Source of the DNA: Candidatus Zixiibacteriota bacterium
Lineage (GTDB): Bacteria > Zixibacteria > MSB-5A5 > GN15 > JAAZOE01
Assembly: GCA_036480375.1 (NCBI GenBank)
Contig: JAZGGI010000015.1
Span: forward strand, 1 to 59,426
DNA length: 59,426 bases
Reading direction: 5' to 3'
The notes beneath the pieces were generated by a model. The model had not been told where the DNA came from. It saw only the letters and a list, made by a program, of their open reading frames with translations, and did not search any database. Both the position numbers and the translations under genes were made by a program. Below, one piece after another: positions 24,487 to 31,996 of this stretch (position 1 is the first letter of the stretch; each line of letters starts with the position of its first letter).

Positions 24487-24515
24487 TTGACAAAACTATT
24501 AAAAATGTTTACTAT
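24487..24515 (+). promoter_or_regulatory. Near-perfect promoter for a short RNA
   Basis: TTGACA (24487-24492), 17-base spacer, TACTAT (24510-24515). The predicted start is near 24522. No coding frame with a ribosome site follows before the terminator at 24603-24636. Confidence 0.7.
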
Positions 24516-24521
24516 GGATAA

Positions 24522-24636
24522 AGCGTTACCGGCCAATCCAGTCTGTCCCAGTCGGCATTGTGTTTTTACTGGCGACTGGATCAGCCAGTAGGTAAATTAT
24601 CCAAACCCAGAGTCCTCACAAGATTCTGGGTTTTTT
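24522..24636 (+). ncRNA. Candidate transposon-encoded small RNA, about 115 nt
   Basis: A consensus promoter and an intrinsic terminator bound this stretch, and it folds into one long interrupted hairpin. The pairs are TTACC/GGTAA (24526-24530 with 24591-24595), GGC/GCC (24531-24533 with 24584-24586), ATCCAGTC/GACTGGAT (24536-24543 with 24574-24581) and CCAGT/ACTGG (24548-24552 with 24568-24572). The loop is 15 bases. A separate terminator hairpin follows. There is no convincing reading frame. Possible roles are a regulator of transposition or of a host gene, or a guide-like RNA for cargo. I cannot match it to a known family. Confidence 0.6.
24603..24636 (+). terminator. Rho-independent terminator of the small RNA
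   Basis: AAACCCAGA (24603-24611) pairs with TCTGGGTTT (24625-24633) around a 13-base loop, ending in six T. Confidence 0.8.
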
Positions 24637-24764
24637 CACTCATCAAGATAATAGTTCAAAAACCGAAATGCAACATAAAAATAAAAAATAATGAGCCCCC
24701 CTCTTTCAGATTTTTCAGATTCTTTCGTTTTCTTCGTTTTTTCTCACTTTTTTCTCATTTCCCC

Positions 24765-24793
24765 TTGACAGAGAATAAAAATATCCGTATATT
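24765..24793 (+). promoter_or_regulatory. Consensus promoter for cargo gene 3
   Basis: TTGACA (24765-24770), 17-base spacer, TATATT (24788-24793), about 30 bases before the GGAGG ribosome site of the gene at 24830. It may also serve the transposase leader. Confidence 0.7.
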
Positions 24794-24829
24794 TGGATGA
24801 GCGAAAAGAATTTGTTTTGGAGGTAAAAA

Positions 24830-25225
24830 ATGTTACTGTCTATGCAGGCCCTGATTGAAACTGAACAAAAGCTAAGAGCAATTATTGACCACGCTCAGCA
24901 AGAGCTTGAAGCTGTTCAGTTATTAATTAAAGGTCATGAATTACGTAGTGAGGAAGCTGATAGTGGCTCTAAGAAACAAACACTACATCAATCAATGCTA
25001 TATCAGATTGAACGTTTTCAAGGTAAATGGTTTACGGGTCGGCAAATTACAGACCGCCTTATTTCGGCGGGAATAAGAAAAGAAACTGAAAGAGCCAGAG
25101 TTCAATCAATTCTCGCAAACTACCTGAAAAAATTAAGTGATAAGGGCAAATTGGAAAGAAAAAATGTAAAACCTGAGAGTCAGCGAGGCAGATTCGAATA
25201 TAGGCAAATAACTAAAGAGGATTGA
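24830..25225 (+). CDS. Cargo gene 3, coiled-coil plus winged-helix-like protein
   Basis: The first ~45 residues of this 131-residue protein form an amphipathic helix (ETEQKLRAIIDHAQQELEAV). The second half reads like a winged helix: LYQIERFQGKWFTGRQITDR, LISAGIRKETERARVQSILA, then NYLKKLSDKGKLERKNV and a C-terminal GRFEYRQI strand pair. That layout suggests a DNA-binding protein, perhaps a transposition regulator. The ATG is 6 bases after GGAGG. It is the second promoter-driven unit inside the element and lies about 80 bases upstream of the leader peptide. Confidence 0.6.
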   Translation: MLLSMQALIETEQKLRAIIDHAQQELEAVQLLIKGHELRSEEADSGSKKQTLHQSMLYQIERFQGKWFTGRQITDRLISAGIRKETERARVQSILANYLKKLSDKGKLERKNVKPESQRGRFEYRQITKED

Positions 25226-25234
25226 CATTAAAAA

Positions 25235-25258
25235 AGCTGAGCGTGGTAGCGCTCAGCT
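25235..25258 (+). terminator. Hairpin after cargo gene 3
   Basis: Perfect 9-bp stem AGCTGAGCG/CGCTCAGCT around TGGTAG. No T-run follows, so it may be a processing or pausing hairpin and not a full terminator. Confidence 0.45.
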
Positions 25259-25307
25259 AAAACCCGGAAAACGACAAGACGAAAAAAATTTATTATGAGG
25301 CTTTCCT

Positions 25308-25376
25308 ATGTCAAGATACAAATTATTAAACATGCTGTCAAGCACTAATTGCTTGGCGCGTCCGCCACCACCATAA
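25308..25376 (+). CDS. Candidate 22-residue leader peptide ending in PPPP
   Basis: ATG follows GAGG (25297-25300) at a 7-base distance. The frame reads MSRYKLLNMLSSTNC then LARPPPP and stops. Four consecutive prolines before a stop codon are a classic condition for ribosome stalling that EF-P relieves. The peptide ends about 15 bases before a set of hairpins that leads to the transposase start. I infer a regulatory leader; the sequence shows only the frame, the ribosome site and the proline run. Confidence 0.45.
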   Translation: MSRYKLLNMLSSTNCLARPPPP

Positions 25377-25390
25377 TCCCTAAAAATACA

Positions 25391-25525
25391 GGCTCAGGGC
25401 GGTAATAATGCCGCTCTGGGCCGCCTTTAAACACCCGCCCGATGCGCGAACATCGGGACGGGGTAGCATTAACTGCACGGACAGGCCGTACAGCCAAGCA
25501 TATAAAATATCGGCTTTCCCGTGCA
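25391..25525 (+). promoter_or_regulatory. Three-hairpin leader of the transposase gene
   Basis: Hairpin 1 pairs 25391-25402 with 25411-25422 (12 bp with two G-U). Hairpin 2 pairs 25434-25444 with 25451-25462 (11 bp, one bulged A). Hairpin 3 pairs TGCACGG (25474-25480) with CCGTGCA (25519-25525) and closes just before the GAGGAAAG ribosome site. Stable, consecutive structures like these between a peptide frame and a transposase suggest control of transposase translation. Confidence 0.5.
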
Positions 25526-25544
25526 AAAAGTCAAGAGGAAAGCC

Positions 25545-26360
25545 ATGAACCAACTTAAATGCGAGAAACAGAAAATGGTCTTGAGCCTTTTAGTCGAAGG
25601 AAATAGTATTCGCGGAATCGAAAGAATTACTGGTTCCCATCGTGATACAATTACCCGTTTAATGATTTCGGTTAGTGAGGCTTGCAGATATGATATGTAT
25701 AACAGATTCCGCAATCTTAAATGTAATTATATTGAGGTTGATGAAATTTGGACTTACGTCGCTAAAAAGCAAAAGCGGTTAACAGAGGCCGAATTGAATA
25801 ATGGTTGTCAAAAGGGCGATCAATACGTTTTTGTGGCTTTAGACCGTGAAACTAAACTTGTCCCCGCATTTTATATTGGAAAGCGAAACAATCTAAGTAC
25901 TTATAGTTTTATTGCCGAATTGAGCAAGCGGATTAATGGCCGCTTCCAATTGACAACTGATATGTACCGACCTTATATCGATGCTGTAATTTGGACTTTT
26001 GGCCGCTCAGTCAATTACGCCATGCTTAGAAAGCTCTATCATGGTGATGGCTCTGGCCGCGAGGGTTATAGCCCATCCCGGTTACGGGGAACTGATACAA
26101 GCATAATAGTAGGCGATCCCAAACCTGAAAAGATTTGTACGTCATATATTGAGAGGCAAAACTTGACGATACGTACACAACTCAGGCGATTTACACGGTT
26201 AACCAATGCTTTTTCTAAGACGGTCGAGAATCTAAAGGCGGCCATTGCCCTGCATTTTTGGCATTATAATTTTATGAGAATCCATAGTACCCTGAAAATG
26301 ACTCCGGCTATGGCGGCGGGAATTAAAAATAATATTGCAATTTGGGATGAAGTTTTGTAA
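25545..26360 (+). CDS. IS1-family-like DDE transposase
   Basis: This 271-residue single-frame transposase has an N-terminal helix-turn-helix (residues ~5-50; LLVEGNSIRGIERITG, HRDTITRLM), then a DDE-type core: YIEVDEIWTYV (first Asp), LTTDMYRPYIDAV (second Asp) and SYIERQNLTIRTQLRR (Glu). The tail NFMRIHSTLKMTPAMAAGI is typical for this group. The classical IS1 frameshift between two frames is absent. It cuts and joins the ends at 23829 and 26380. I chose ATG 25545 because GAGGAAAG precedes it; a GTG at 25521 has the third leader hairpin over it and no ribosome site. It ends only 20 bases from the right element end. Confidence 0.88.
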   Translation: MNQLKCEKQKMVLSLLVEGNSIRGIERITGSHRDTITRLMISVSEACRYDMYNRFRNLKCNYIEVDEIWTYVAKKQKRLTEAELNNGCQKGDQYVFVALDRETKLVPAFYIGKRNNLSTYSFIAELSKRINGRFQLTTDMYRPYIDAVIWTFGRSVNYAMLRKLYHGDGSGREGYSPSRLRGTDTSIIVGDPKPEKICTSYIERQNLTIRTQLRRFTRLTNAFSKTVENLKAAIALHFWHYNFMRIHSTLKMTPAMAAGIKNNIAIWDEVL

Positions 26361-26364
26361 GTTC

Positions 26365-26380
26365 AAATTAGGACAGTACC
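26365..26380 (-). repeat. Right terminal inverted repeat of the IS1-like element
   Basis: Exact reverse complement of 23829-23844, directly followed by the second copy of the target duplication GAATTTTA (26381-26388). Confidence 0.92.
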
Positions 26381-26388
26381 GAATTTTA

Positions 26389-26591
26389 TTGGTAAGGCCT
26401 CAGACGACAACACCATCGACGCTGCAGTGATTCGAGAATTGGAGACTGCGTTACAGGCAGAAGCACCGCCATCACTAACCTACTTGGAATCGATTTATAC
26501 GGAAGCCGGGGTAGTCCTGCCTGGGTTATCCTGCGCTGTAAGAGGAATAGTGCTATGTAATTATAGGGATTCTTTCAAAATATCGAGCTAA
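26389..26591 (+). pseudogene. 3' part of the gene interrupted by the IS1-like element
   Basis: This is in frame with 23552-23828 once the element and one duplication copy are removed. It reads DDNTIDAAVIRELETALQAE, then APPSLTYLESIYTEAGVVLP and ends FKISS. There is no start codon with a ribosome site here, so it is a severed tail. No family recognised. Confidence 0.45.
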
Positions 26592-26620
26592 TAATGTTGA
26601 GGTTGTGCACGTCCCGTTGA

Positions 26621-27286
26621 TTAATTACTTGATTGCCGAGCGACGTAGATCTTAAATAATATATTATCGTCGCGGCCTTTCTCACCATCGGGAATTAAAA
26701 TCTTCTGAATTTTTATCATCTCAAAATTATGGCCTTTTAACAGTCTCATTATGTAGCTGTCATAATGCACGATTATCGGCTCACCCCATGAAGTTGGCTT
26801 TTCCATGTATTCGGGATTACTCCCGTCCTTTGTTTTTATGTCGATTGTATCCGGGGCACCAATCGTAAATGCAAAAATGCCGTTTGGCTTGATAATGCGG
26901 TTAACGTCATTAAAAATCGATGTCAACTCGCCAAAAAAATGGAATACACTGCACGAAATCACGTAGTCAAAAAAGTTATCACCATAAGGATAAGGCGGAT
27001 TGAGAATATCATGTTTTTTCAGTTCTCTGGCAAAAGATTTTGAGTCACATATTTTGAGCATTTTCGTCGATCCATCGAATCCATAAACCTGCAAACCAGC
27101 CTTTGCAAATGGCAGGGAGGCCAAACCGGTGCCAATGCCTATATCAAGTAAATACTGGTTTTCGTTTATGAATTCGTAGCACATTCCAAAGAGAATATCG
27201 TGAACATAATATTCGTAGTCGCGAACCTGCTGGTCATATTGAGAGGCTTCTCTGTCATGGGTATTTATCACATCTCTTTTTTTCAT
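26621..27286 (-). CDS. Class I SAM-dependent methyltransferase
   Basis: This 221-residue protein has the Rossmann methyltransferase signatures: motif I YLLDIGIGTGLASLPF (about 44-59), the acidic end of strand 2 at VYGFDGSTKML, and DNFFDYVISCSVFHFFGE (motif IV region). IIKPNGIFAFTIG follows. It would transfer a methyl group from S-adenosylmethionine; the acceptor is unknown and such proteins range from small-molecule to protein modifiers. An AAGAAG ribosome site precedes the ATG. It faces away from the transposon's transposase and has no visible operon partners. Confidence 0.8.
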   Translation of the reverse strand: MKKRDVINTHDREASQYDQQVRDYEYYVHDILFGMCYEFINENQYLLDIGIGTGLASLPFAKAGLQVYGFDGSTKMLKICDSKSFARELKKHDILNPPYPYGDNFFDYVISCSVFHFFGELTSIFNDVNRIIKPNGIFAFTIGAPDTIDIKTKDGSNPEYMEKPTSWGEPIIVHYDSYIMRLLKGHNFEMIKIQKILIPDGEKGRDDNILFKIYVARQSSN

Positions 27287-27444
27287 ATGATACTTCTTTC
27301 CCTAATAGATAAGTCTATATTAATTCTTATTAGTGGTTTAAGCAACCAATATTGTTTTAGCGAGTAGGGCAGAAGTTGAAAACTCCTGCTCTACACTTTT
27401 GTTTGCGCACGTGGACGTATGCCAATCATGAATAATGGATTCCA

Positions 27445-27473
27445 TTGACGGGGCGTTTTAATTTTGGATAAAC
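27445..27473 (+). promoter_or_regulatory. Candidate promoter for SnoaL-like lipoprotein gene
   Basis: TTGACG (27445-27450), 17-base spacer, ATAAAC (27468-27473), or GATAAA one base earlier. About 70 bases before the start. Confidence 0.4.
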
Positions 27474-27544
27474 TACTGATAAAATCGTCATCTATAAGAA
27501 TAAGGTCAATCTAAATCCAGGGGACATTGGGGAGGAGGATATGT

Positions 27545-28042
27545 ATGATATACAAGTCACTTTTCATTCTGCTCACTCTATTTTTAATACTAACAGGAGG
27601 ATGTCAGGAAATGAGTCACGAAGAAACTTCGGCTGTCGAATTGCCGGTAATTGAAAAAGTAATTCACGCCAGTATCGGCTGGGCAGGAAATAAGGATAAA
27701 GATTTACTCTATAGCGGCATGGCTGATGATGAAAAATTGTTCTGGTTTTCACCCGACAATGCCGGTACGATTAAAGGCCGCAAGGCATTCGAAAACCTGA
27801 CGGAAAACTTCTTCATGCTTGAAGATTTCAAAGCCGTCAGATACGAAATCAAGGAACTGGAAATAAACTTTTCTCAATCAGGTGATGTGGCCTGGTATCA
27901 TGCGCGACTTGATGATTATAATACATGGAAGGGACAGCCGGCCAACTGGGAAGACGTTCGTTGGACAGGTGTCTTGGAAAAACGGGGTGGTAACTGGGTA
28001 ATAGTTCAGATGCATTTTTCAGACGCGACAGATAAAAAATAA
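27545..28042 (+). CDS. SnoaL/NTF2-like lipoprotein
   Basis: This 165-residue protein has a lipoprotein signal (LFLILTGGC, Cys20) and one NTF2-fold domain. The marks are a long first helix (IEKVIHASIGWAGNKDKDLL), the FSPDNAGTIKGRKAFENL segment, then beta strands with VAWYHARLDDY and NWVIVQMHFS. SnoaL-like domains bind small hydrophobic ligands and can be enzymes or binding proteins; no catalytic role is evident. I chose ATG 27545, 6 bases after GAGGAGG. The gene ends in a strong terminator and is convergent with rpoD. Confidence 0.8.
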   Translation: MIYKSLFILLTLFLILTGGCQEMSHEETSAVELPVIEKVIHASIGWAGNKDKDLLYSGMADDEKLFWFSPDNAGTIKGRKAFENLTENFFMLEDFKAVRYEIKELEINFSQSGDVAWYHARLDDYNTWKGQPANWEDVRWTGVLEKRGGNWVIVQMHFSDATDKK

Positions 28043-28065
28043 TATTGTTATGTGCGGACAAAATA

Positions 28066-28096
28066 AAAACCCCCGCCTTTTCAAGCGGGGGTTTTT
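28066..28096. terminator. Bidirectional Rho-independent terminator
   Basis: AAAACCCCCGC (28066-28076) / GCGGGGGTTTT, with T on one side and A on the other. It serves both the lipoprotein gene and the convergent sigma factor gene. Confidence 0.85.
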
Positions 28097-28121
28097 GATT
28101 TAGACATAAATTGGTTTTTTC

Positions 28122-28976
28122 TTAACTCAAATATGCTCGAAGCGAGCGGCTGCGCGAAGCATGGCGCAAACGCCGAATCGCTTTTTCTTTAATCTGCCGG
28201 ACTCGTTCACGGGTCAGATTAAAACGGGTGCCGATTTCTTCCAGCGTCAGCGCTTTTTCCGCGTTGAGGCCGAAATAGAGGTTGATGACCTCGGCTTCAC
28301 GAGGCGTCAGAGTATCCAAAGCCTTGTCGATTTCTACCCGGAGCGACATATCCAGAAGCGCTTCATCGGGTCCCGGCTGATACTCATCCTCGAGAATATC
28401 AATCAGCGAATTATCTTCGGAGACCGAAAACGGCTGATCCAAAGACAGATGCGTGTTGGAAATCTTCAGCGTATCCGACACTTCGTTTTCGGAAAGCTCC
28501 AGCTTTTTGGCAATTTCCTCGGGCGACGGATTGCGTCCGTAGGTTTGCTCGAGGCGGGATGATACCTTGCCGATTTTGTGCAGGGTACCGACCCGGTTCA
28601 GGGGAAGCCTGACGATCCGGCTCTGTTCGGCCAGAGCCTGCAAAATCGCCTGACGTATCCACCAGACCGCGTACGAAATGAACTTAAAACCGCGCGTTTC
28701 ATCAAAACGCTTGGCGGCTTTAATAAGGCCGATATTCCCCTCATTGATTAAATCCGCCAGAGAGAGACCCTGATTCTGGTAATTTTTGGCCACGCTGACA
28801 ACGAAGCGCAAATTGGCTTTGGTCAGTTTTTCCAAAGCGGTTTTGTCGCCTTTGCGAATGCGTTGGGCCAACTTAACTTCCTCCTGAGCGGTGATCAACG
28901 GGGTGGATCCTATTTCACGCAAGTACAGATCCAGGGAACGGTCTTCGTCCCGATATCGTCTCGATTGTTTAGCCAC
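28122..28976 (-). CDS. rpoD: RNA polymerase principal sigma factor (short FCB type)
   Basis: This 284-residue sigma-70 factor lacks region 1.1, as principal sigma factors of Bacteroidetes-like bacteria do. Region 1.2 starts at [10 protein letters not shown]. Region 2 has [20 protein letters not shown] and [20 protein letters not shown] (core binding, -10 recognition). Region 3 follows ([13 protein letters not shown]), and region 4 ends with [20 protein letters not shown] for -35 binding. It would direct most transcription, fitting the TTGACA/TATAAT-type promoters in this window. The start is GTG with AAGGAGGAG upstream at a longish distance. It begins 41 bases after degQ and shares its orientation, so the two may be cotranscribed. 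I use rpoD for the principal-type architecture; a second copy elsewhere cannot be excluded. Confidence 0.85.
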   Translation of the reverse strand: MAKQSRRYRDEDRSLDLYLREIGSTPLITAQEEVKLAQRIRKGDKTALEKLTKANLRFVVSVAKNYQNQGLSLADLINEGNIGLIKAAKRFDETRGFKFISYAVWWIRQAILQALAEQSRIVRLPLNRVGTLHKIGKVSSRLEQTYGRNPSPEEIAKKLELSENEVSDTLKISNTHLSLDQPFSVSEDNSLIDILEDEYQPGPDEALLDMSLRVEIDKALDTLTPREAEVINLYFGLNAEKALTLEEIGTRFNLTRERVRQIKEKAIRRLRHASRSRSLRAYLS

Positions 28977-29017
28977 TTAGTTTAAGGCTCCTCCTTCATC
29001 TATATGTTATGGGAAAA

Positions 29018-30514
29018 CTACCGATTTGGTCTGATGCCAACCCAGCGAGTATTTCCCTCGGTATCGTAGATTATAAACGAAATTGATTTTTTTCTATCTG
29101 TCAATTTATCCACCGCTTCGCGATAATCGCGAATATCGTTTATCTCAAATCTGTCGATCTCTACTATAACTACGCCGGGAACGATGTTTCTGTTGTAGGC
29201 CGGTGAACCAACGGCTACATTGGTCACGATTACCCCTCCCGACGGAGGACAATCAACGCCGAGTTGATTGGCAACTTGGGGCGAACAATCAGCAACTTCC
29301 ATGCCCAGCCAGTAATCTTCGGAATAAGGCTGCTGGCGCGGTGAATTAACCGTTTGAAGGGCAAGGTTTCTATTGCCGATCAAAGCTTTGAGATTTAATG
29401 GTTCGCCGTTTCGCACTAATTCCAGGTCAACCGTATCGCCGATGGGAGTACTGGCGACCTGGAAACTGAAATCATCGGAATTTTTAATCGAATGTCCGTC
29501 GAATTTTACCAGAATATCCCGTGGTTTCAAACCCGCTCTTGATGCCGGCGAGTTGCGTAGAACCTGCTCAAACATCACCGCCTGTCCTTCAATATTCAGT
29601 TCTTCCGCCATTTCATAAGGGACGTCAATGGCGCTGACACCCAGCCATCCGCGCGAGACGTTTCCGTGAGCGATTAAATCAGGAACGATGGCTCGTGCGA
29701 AATCGATAGGGATCGCAAATCCGATACCGACCGAAACCCCCGTTGGGGACGAGATCGCGGCGTTAACTCCAATAGCTTCTCCCTTAAGATTTAGAAGCGG
29801 CCCGCCCGAGTTTCCGGGATTAATTGTGGCGTCGGTTTGAATATAGTCCTGGTAAATGACATTGCCGTCGGCAAAGCGAAAGTTGCGCCGCCCGGTCGCC
29901 GATACGACTCCGGCGGTGACGGTCCTGTCAAGCCCTGTCTGAGGGAAGGGATTACCAATAGCGACAACCCATTCTCCGATTTGCAAATCTTTAGAATGTC
30001 CGAATGGAATTACCGGCAAGTCGCTGCGAGGCTTAATTTTCAAAACGGCTAAATCGGTTTCGGGATCGTTTCCGATCACTTCAGCCTCATAAACGGCATT
30101 GTCCGAAGTGGTTACCTGAACTCGGTCGGAGCCGGAGATGACATGATTATTTGTCAGGATATAGCCATCTTCCCGGAAGATAAATCCGGTTCCAAAAGAT
30201 TTTTGCGTCCGGGGATGTTGCAGTCCAAAAAATCGGAAATATTCATCGATTCCATATCCGCGACGTTCGGATTCCGCCGTAATATTCACTACCGCATCGC
30301 GAGCCTTTGAGACAACTTCGATAAAAGGAGTCGAAAAATCAACCGGACGGTCGGAAGTTGAATCCTGAGTGTTAAAATCGGTTCTGTTCTCGGCCACCGG
30401 TTTTGCCGGCAGATCAATCATTGAAGCGATGATGATGCCGACGAAAATATACAATATGGCAAACAGCACTGAAGAAACAAAGCGCCTTCTGGCGCCAAAA
30501 ATCCCCGCTCTCAA
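29018..30514 (-). CDS. degQ: HtrA/DegQ-type periplasmic serine protease
   Basis: This 498-residue protein has an N-terminal membrane anchor (about 12-33), a trypsin-like domain and two PDZ domains. The catalytic triad reads His124 (NNHVISG), Asp154 (PETDLAVLKI) and Ser236 (PGNSGGPLL). PDZ 1 covers about 275-380 (GWLGVSAIDVPYEMAEEL, SPASRAGLKPRDILVKFDG) and PDZ 2 about 395-498. HtrA proteases degrade or chaperone misfolded envelope proteins. The start is TTG (30512-30514) with TTGGAGG nearby, and a good promoter lies upstream. The neighbouring sigma factor gene suggests coordinated envelope stress and housekeeping expression; that link is inference. The symbol is chosen within the degP/degQ group without firm evidence between them. 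Confidence 0.9.
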   Translation of the reverse strand: MRAGIFGARRRFVSSVLFAILYIFVGIIIASMIDLPAKPVAENRTDFNTQDSTSDRPVDFSTPFIEVVSKARDAVVNITAESERRGYGIDEYFRFFGLQHPRTQKSFGTGFIFREDGYILTNNHVISGSDRVQVTTSDNAVYEAEVIGNDPETDLAVLKIKPRSDLPVIPFGHSKDLQIGEWVVAIGNPFPQTGLDRTVTAGVVSATGRRNFRFADGNVIYQDYIQTDATINPGNSGGPLLNLKGEAIGVNAAISSPTGVSVGIGFAIPIDFARAIVPDLIAHGNVSRGWLGVSAIDVPYEMAEELNIEGQAVMFEQVLRNSPASRAGLKPRDILVKFDGHSIKNSDDFSFQVASTPIGDTVDLELVRNGEPLNLKALIGNRNLALQTVNSPRQQPYSEDYWLGMEVADCSPQVANQLGVDCPPSGGVIVTNVAVGSPAYNRNIVPGVVIVEIDRFEINDIRDYREAVDKLTDRKKSISFIIYDTEGNTRWVGIRPNR

Positions 30515-30544
30515 TTTGTTTCCTCCAAAAATGGATAGCTTCTT

Positions 30545-30572
30545 ATAATAAGACTATTTTTCTCTCTGTCAA
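30545..30572 (-). promoter_or_regulatory. Promoter of degQ (minus strand)
   Basis: On the minus strand TTGACA (30572-30567), 16-base spacer, TATTAT (30550-30545). It lies 31 bases from the TTG start. Confidence 0.65.
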
Positions 30573-30715
30573 GTTTAAAATTAATTTTCATCACACTCAA
30601 TATTCTTTTTACGGAATTTGACACAACCCGGTTCCGTCCGATTTAAAATATTAATACGTCGGCAAAAGTTCCCAAATTATACGATTTTTCACAAATTTAG
30701 TTGGATTTTTTTGGT

Positions 30716-31996
30716 TTATTGGCCCGTGGAATGACTGGGAATGACCAAAACTCTAACAATTCTTTGGCCGTCGAGTTGCGTTACGGTGAGTTTGCAGTTC
30801 TTCCAGTGGAGCGAAGCGCCTTCTGAGGGAACCGAGCCGACCTCATCGTAAATCATTCCCCCGACGGTCTCAAAATCTTTCTGTTGCAGCTCAATTTCGA
30901 GTTCATCGGCGAGGTCTTCCAGTGGACAGGTACCGGAAACTTCGAGGTTTCCGTTGTCCAATCTGACAATATCGCGTACGTGTTCAGGATCGTGCTCGTC
31001 TTCGATTTCACCGACAATTTCCTCAAGGATATCTTCCAGCGTGACAAGACCGGAAACTCCCCCAAATTCGTCAATAACGATAGCCAGATGGGTCTTTGCT
31101 TTTCTAAATTCAGCCAGAAGCTCGTCGATTTTCCTGTGCTCACCGATAACCAAAGGCTGGCGAATATGGTCTTTTAATGTGAAATTCTTTCTGGCCGACT
31201 CATTCAGGAGGAGCAGGTCTTTAACATATAGCACCCCGATGATATTGTCAATCGATTCCTTGTAAACGGGATAACGAGAATATCCGAATTCTCCGACGGT
31301 TTTTTGTATTTCGCCAAGCGTAGCGTTTATCTCAATTCCGGTGATATAAACGCGGGGAATCATAATCTCTTCAGCCTCGGTTACGTCAAGCTGGAAAATC
31401 TGATGAATCATCTCCTTCTCGTCTTCTTCAATGATTGGCGAAGAAATCCCGGCTGATTCGGCGAGGGTTTCGATGGCTCTTTCGACGATATCATCTTTTT
31501 GCTCTTCAGTAATGTCTTCGGGCTGATCCGAAGGAGAGATTCTCGATAAAACTCTGATAGCGGGTGAGAACAGGATGTAAATTAGATTCATTAAAGGAAG
31601 AAAGCGGATTAGCTTGCTGTGGGCTTGCTCAATGGTAATTCTGCGGGGCAAATATATAAAAAACGTCGCCGTCAATATCCAGAATAATGGAATTATGATG
31701 ACATAAAGACCAAAAGAAGGCATAAGATTTAGCTGCTCCAGATCCAAAACCGTCAGAATAGCAACAGCTCCCAAAAGGATTGAAACCGAAACGCGTATCA
31801 GTCTGCCAATTTGAAAAAAGACCCTGGGATTGGAGATAAATTTCTCCAGTCGTTGCCGTTTGCGGTCTGAAATTTCAGGAAATATCTCTTTGACCTCATC
31901 GGGATCGATATAGATGGCGTTCGTATAAACCGAAACCAGATAGCCCAAAAATAGCAAAATACCAGAACCAATTATATAGAATAATAATTCAAGCAT
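30716..31996 (-). CDS. CBS-pair/CorC_HlyC membrane protein (hemolysin C/CorC type)
   Basis: This 426-residue protein has an N-terminal membrane part (about 3-25, 65-85, 95-120), a linker and a CBS pair (about 200-320: IMIPRVYITGIEINATLGEI, YVKDLLLLNESARKN, FGGVSGLVTLEDILEEIVGE). The C-terminal CorC_HlyC domain (about 340-420) includes YDEVGSVPSEGASL. The family is linked to Mg/Co efflux or membrane regulation, despite the old hemolysin name. It is the last gene of aspS-phoH-pgpH-ybeY-hlyC and its start overlaps the ybeY stop by 8 bases. No terminator of the simple kind is visible after it. Confidence 0.85.
   Translation of the reverse strand: MLELLFYIIGSGILLFLGYLVSVYTNAIYIDPDEVKEIFPEISDRKRQRLEKFISNPRVFFQIGRLIRVSVSILLGAVAILTVLDLEQLNLMPSFGLYVIIIPLFWILTATFFIYLPRRITIEQAHSKLIRFLPLMNLIYILFSPAIRVLSRISPSDQPEDITEEQKDDIVERAIETLAESAGISSPIIEEDEKEMIHQIFQLDVTEAEEIMIPRVYITGIEINATLGEIQKTVGEFGYSRYPVYKESIDNIIGVLYVKDLLLLNESARKNFTLKDHIRQPLVIGEHRKIDELLAEFRKAKTHLAIVIDEFGGVSGLVTLEDILEEIVGEIEDEHDPEHVRDIVRLDNGNLEVSGTCPLEDLADELEIELQQKDFETVGGMIYDEVGSVPSEGASLHWKNCKLTVTQLDGQRIVRVLVIPSHSTGQ

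Larger units (their letters stand above)
23829..26380. mobile_element. IS1-like transposon with cargo genes, 2552 bp
   Basis: Both ends are visible. A perfect 16-bp terminal inverted repeat, GGTACTGTCCTAATTT at 23829-23844 and its reverse complement at 26365-26380, is flanked on each side by the 8-bp direct repeat GAATTTTA (23821-23828 and 26381-26388). An 8-9 bp duplication fits the IS1 family. Inside are a DDE transposase, three cargo genes, two consensus promoters, a likely small RNA and a structured leader. Perfect ends and duplication suggest recent insertion. From memory, the ISMhu11 group of the IS1 family includes such longer single-frame elements with passenger genes. Confidence 0.9.
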
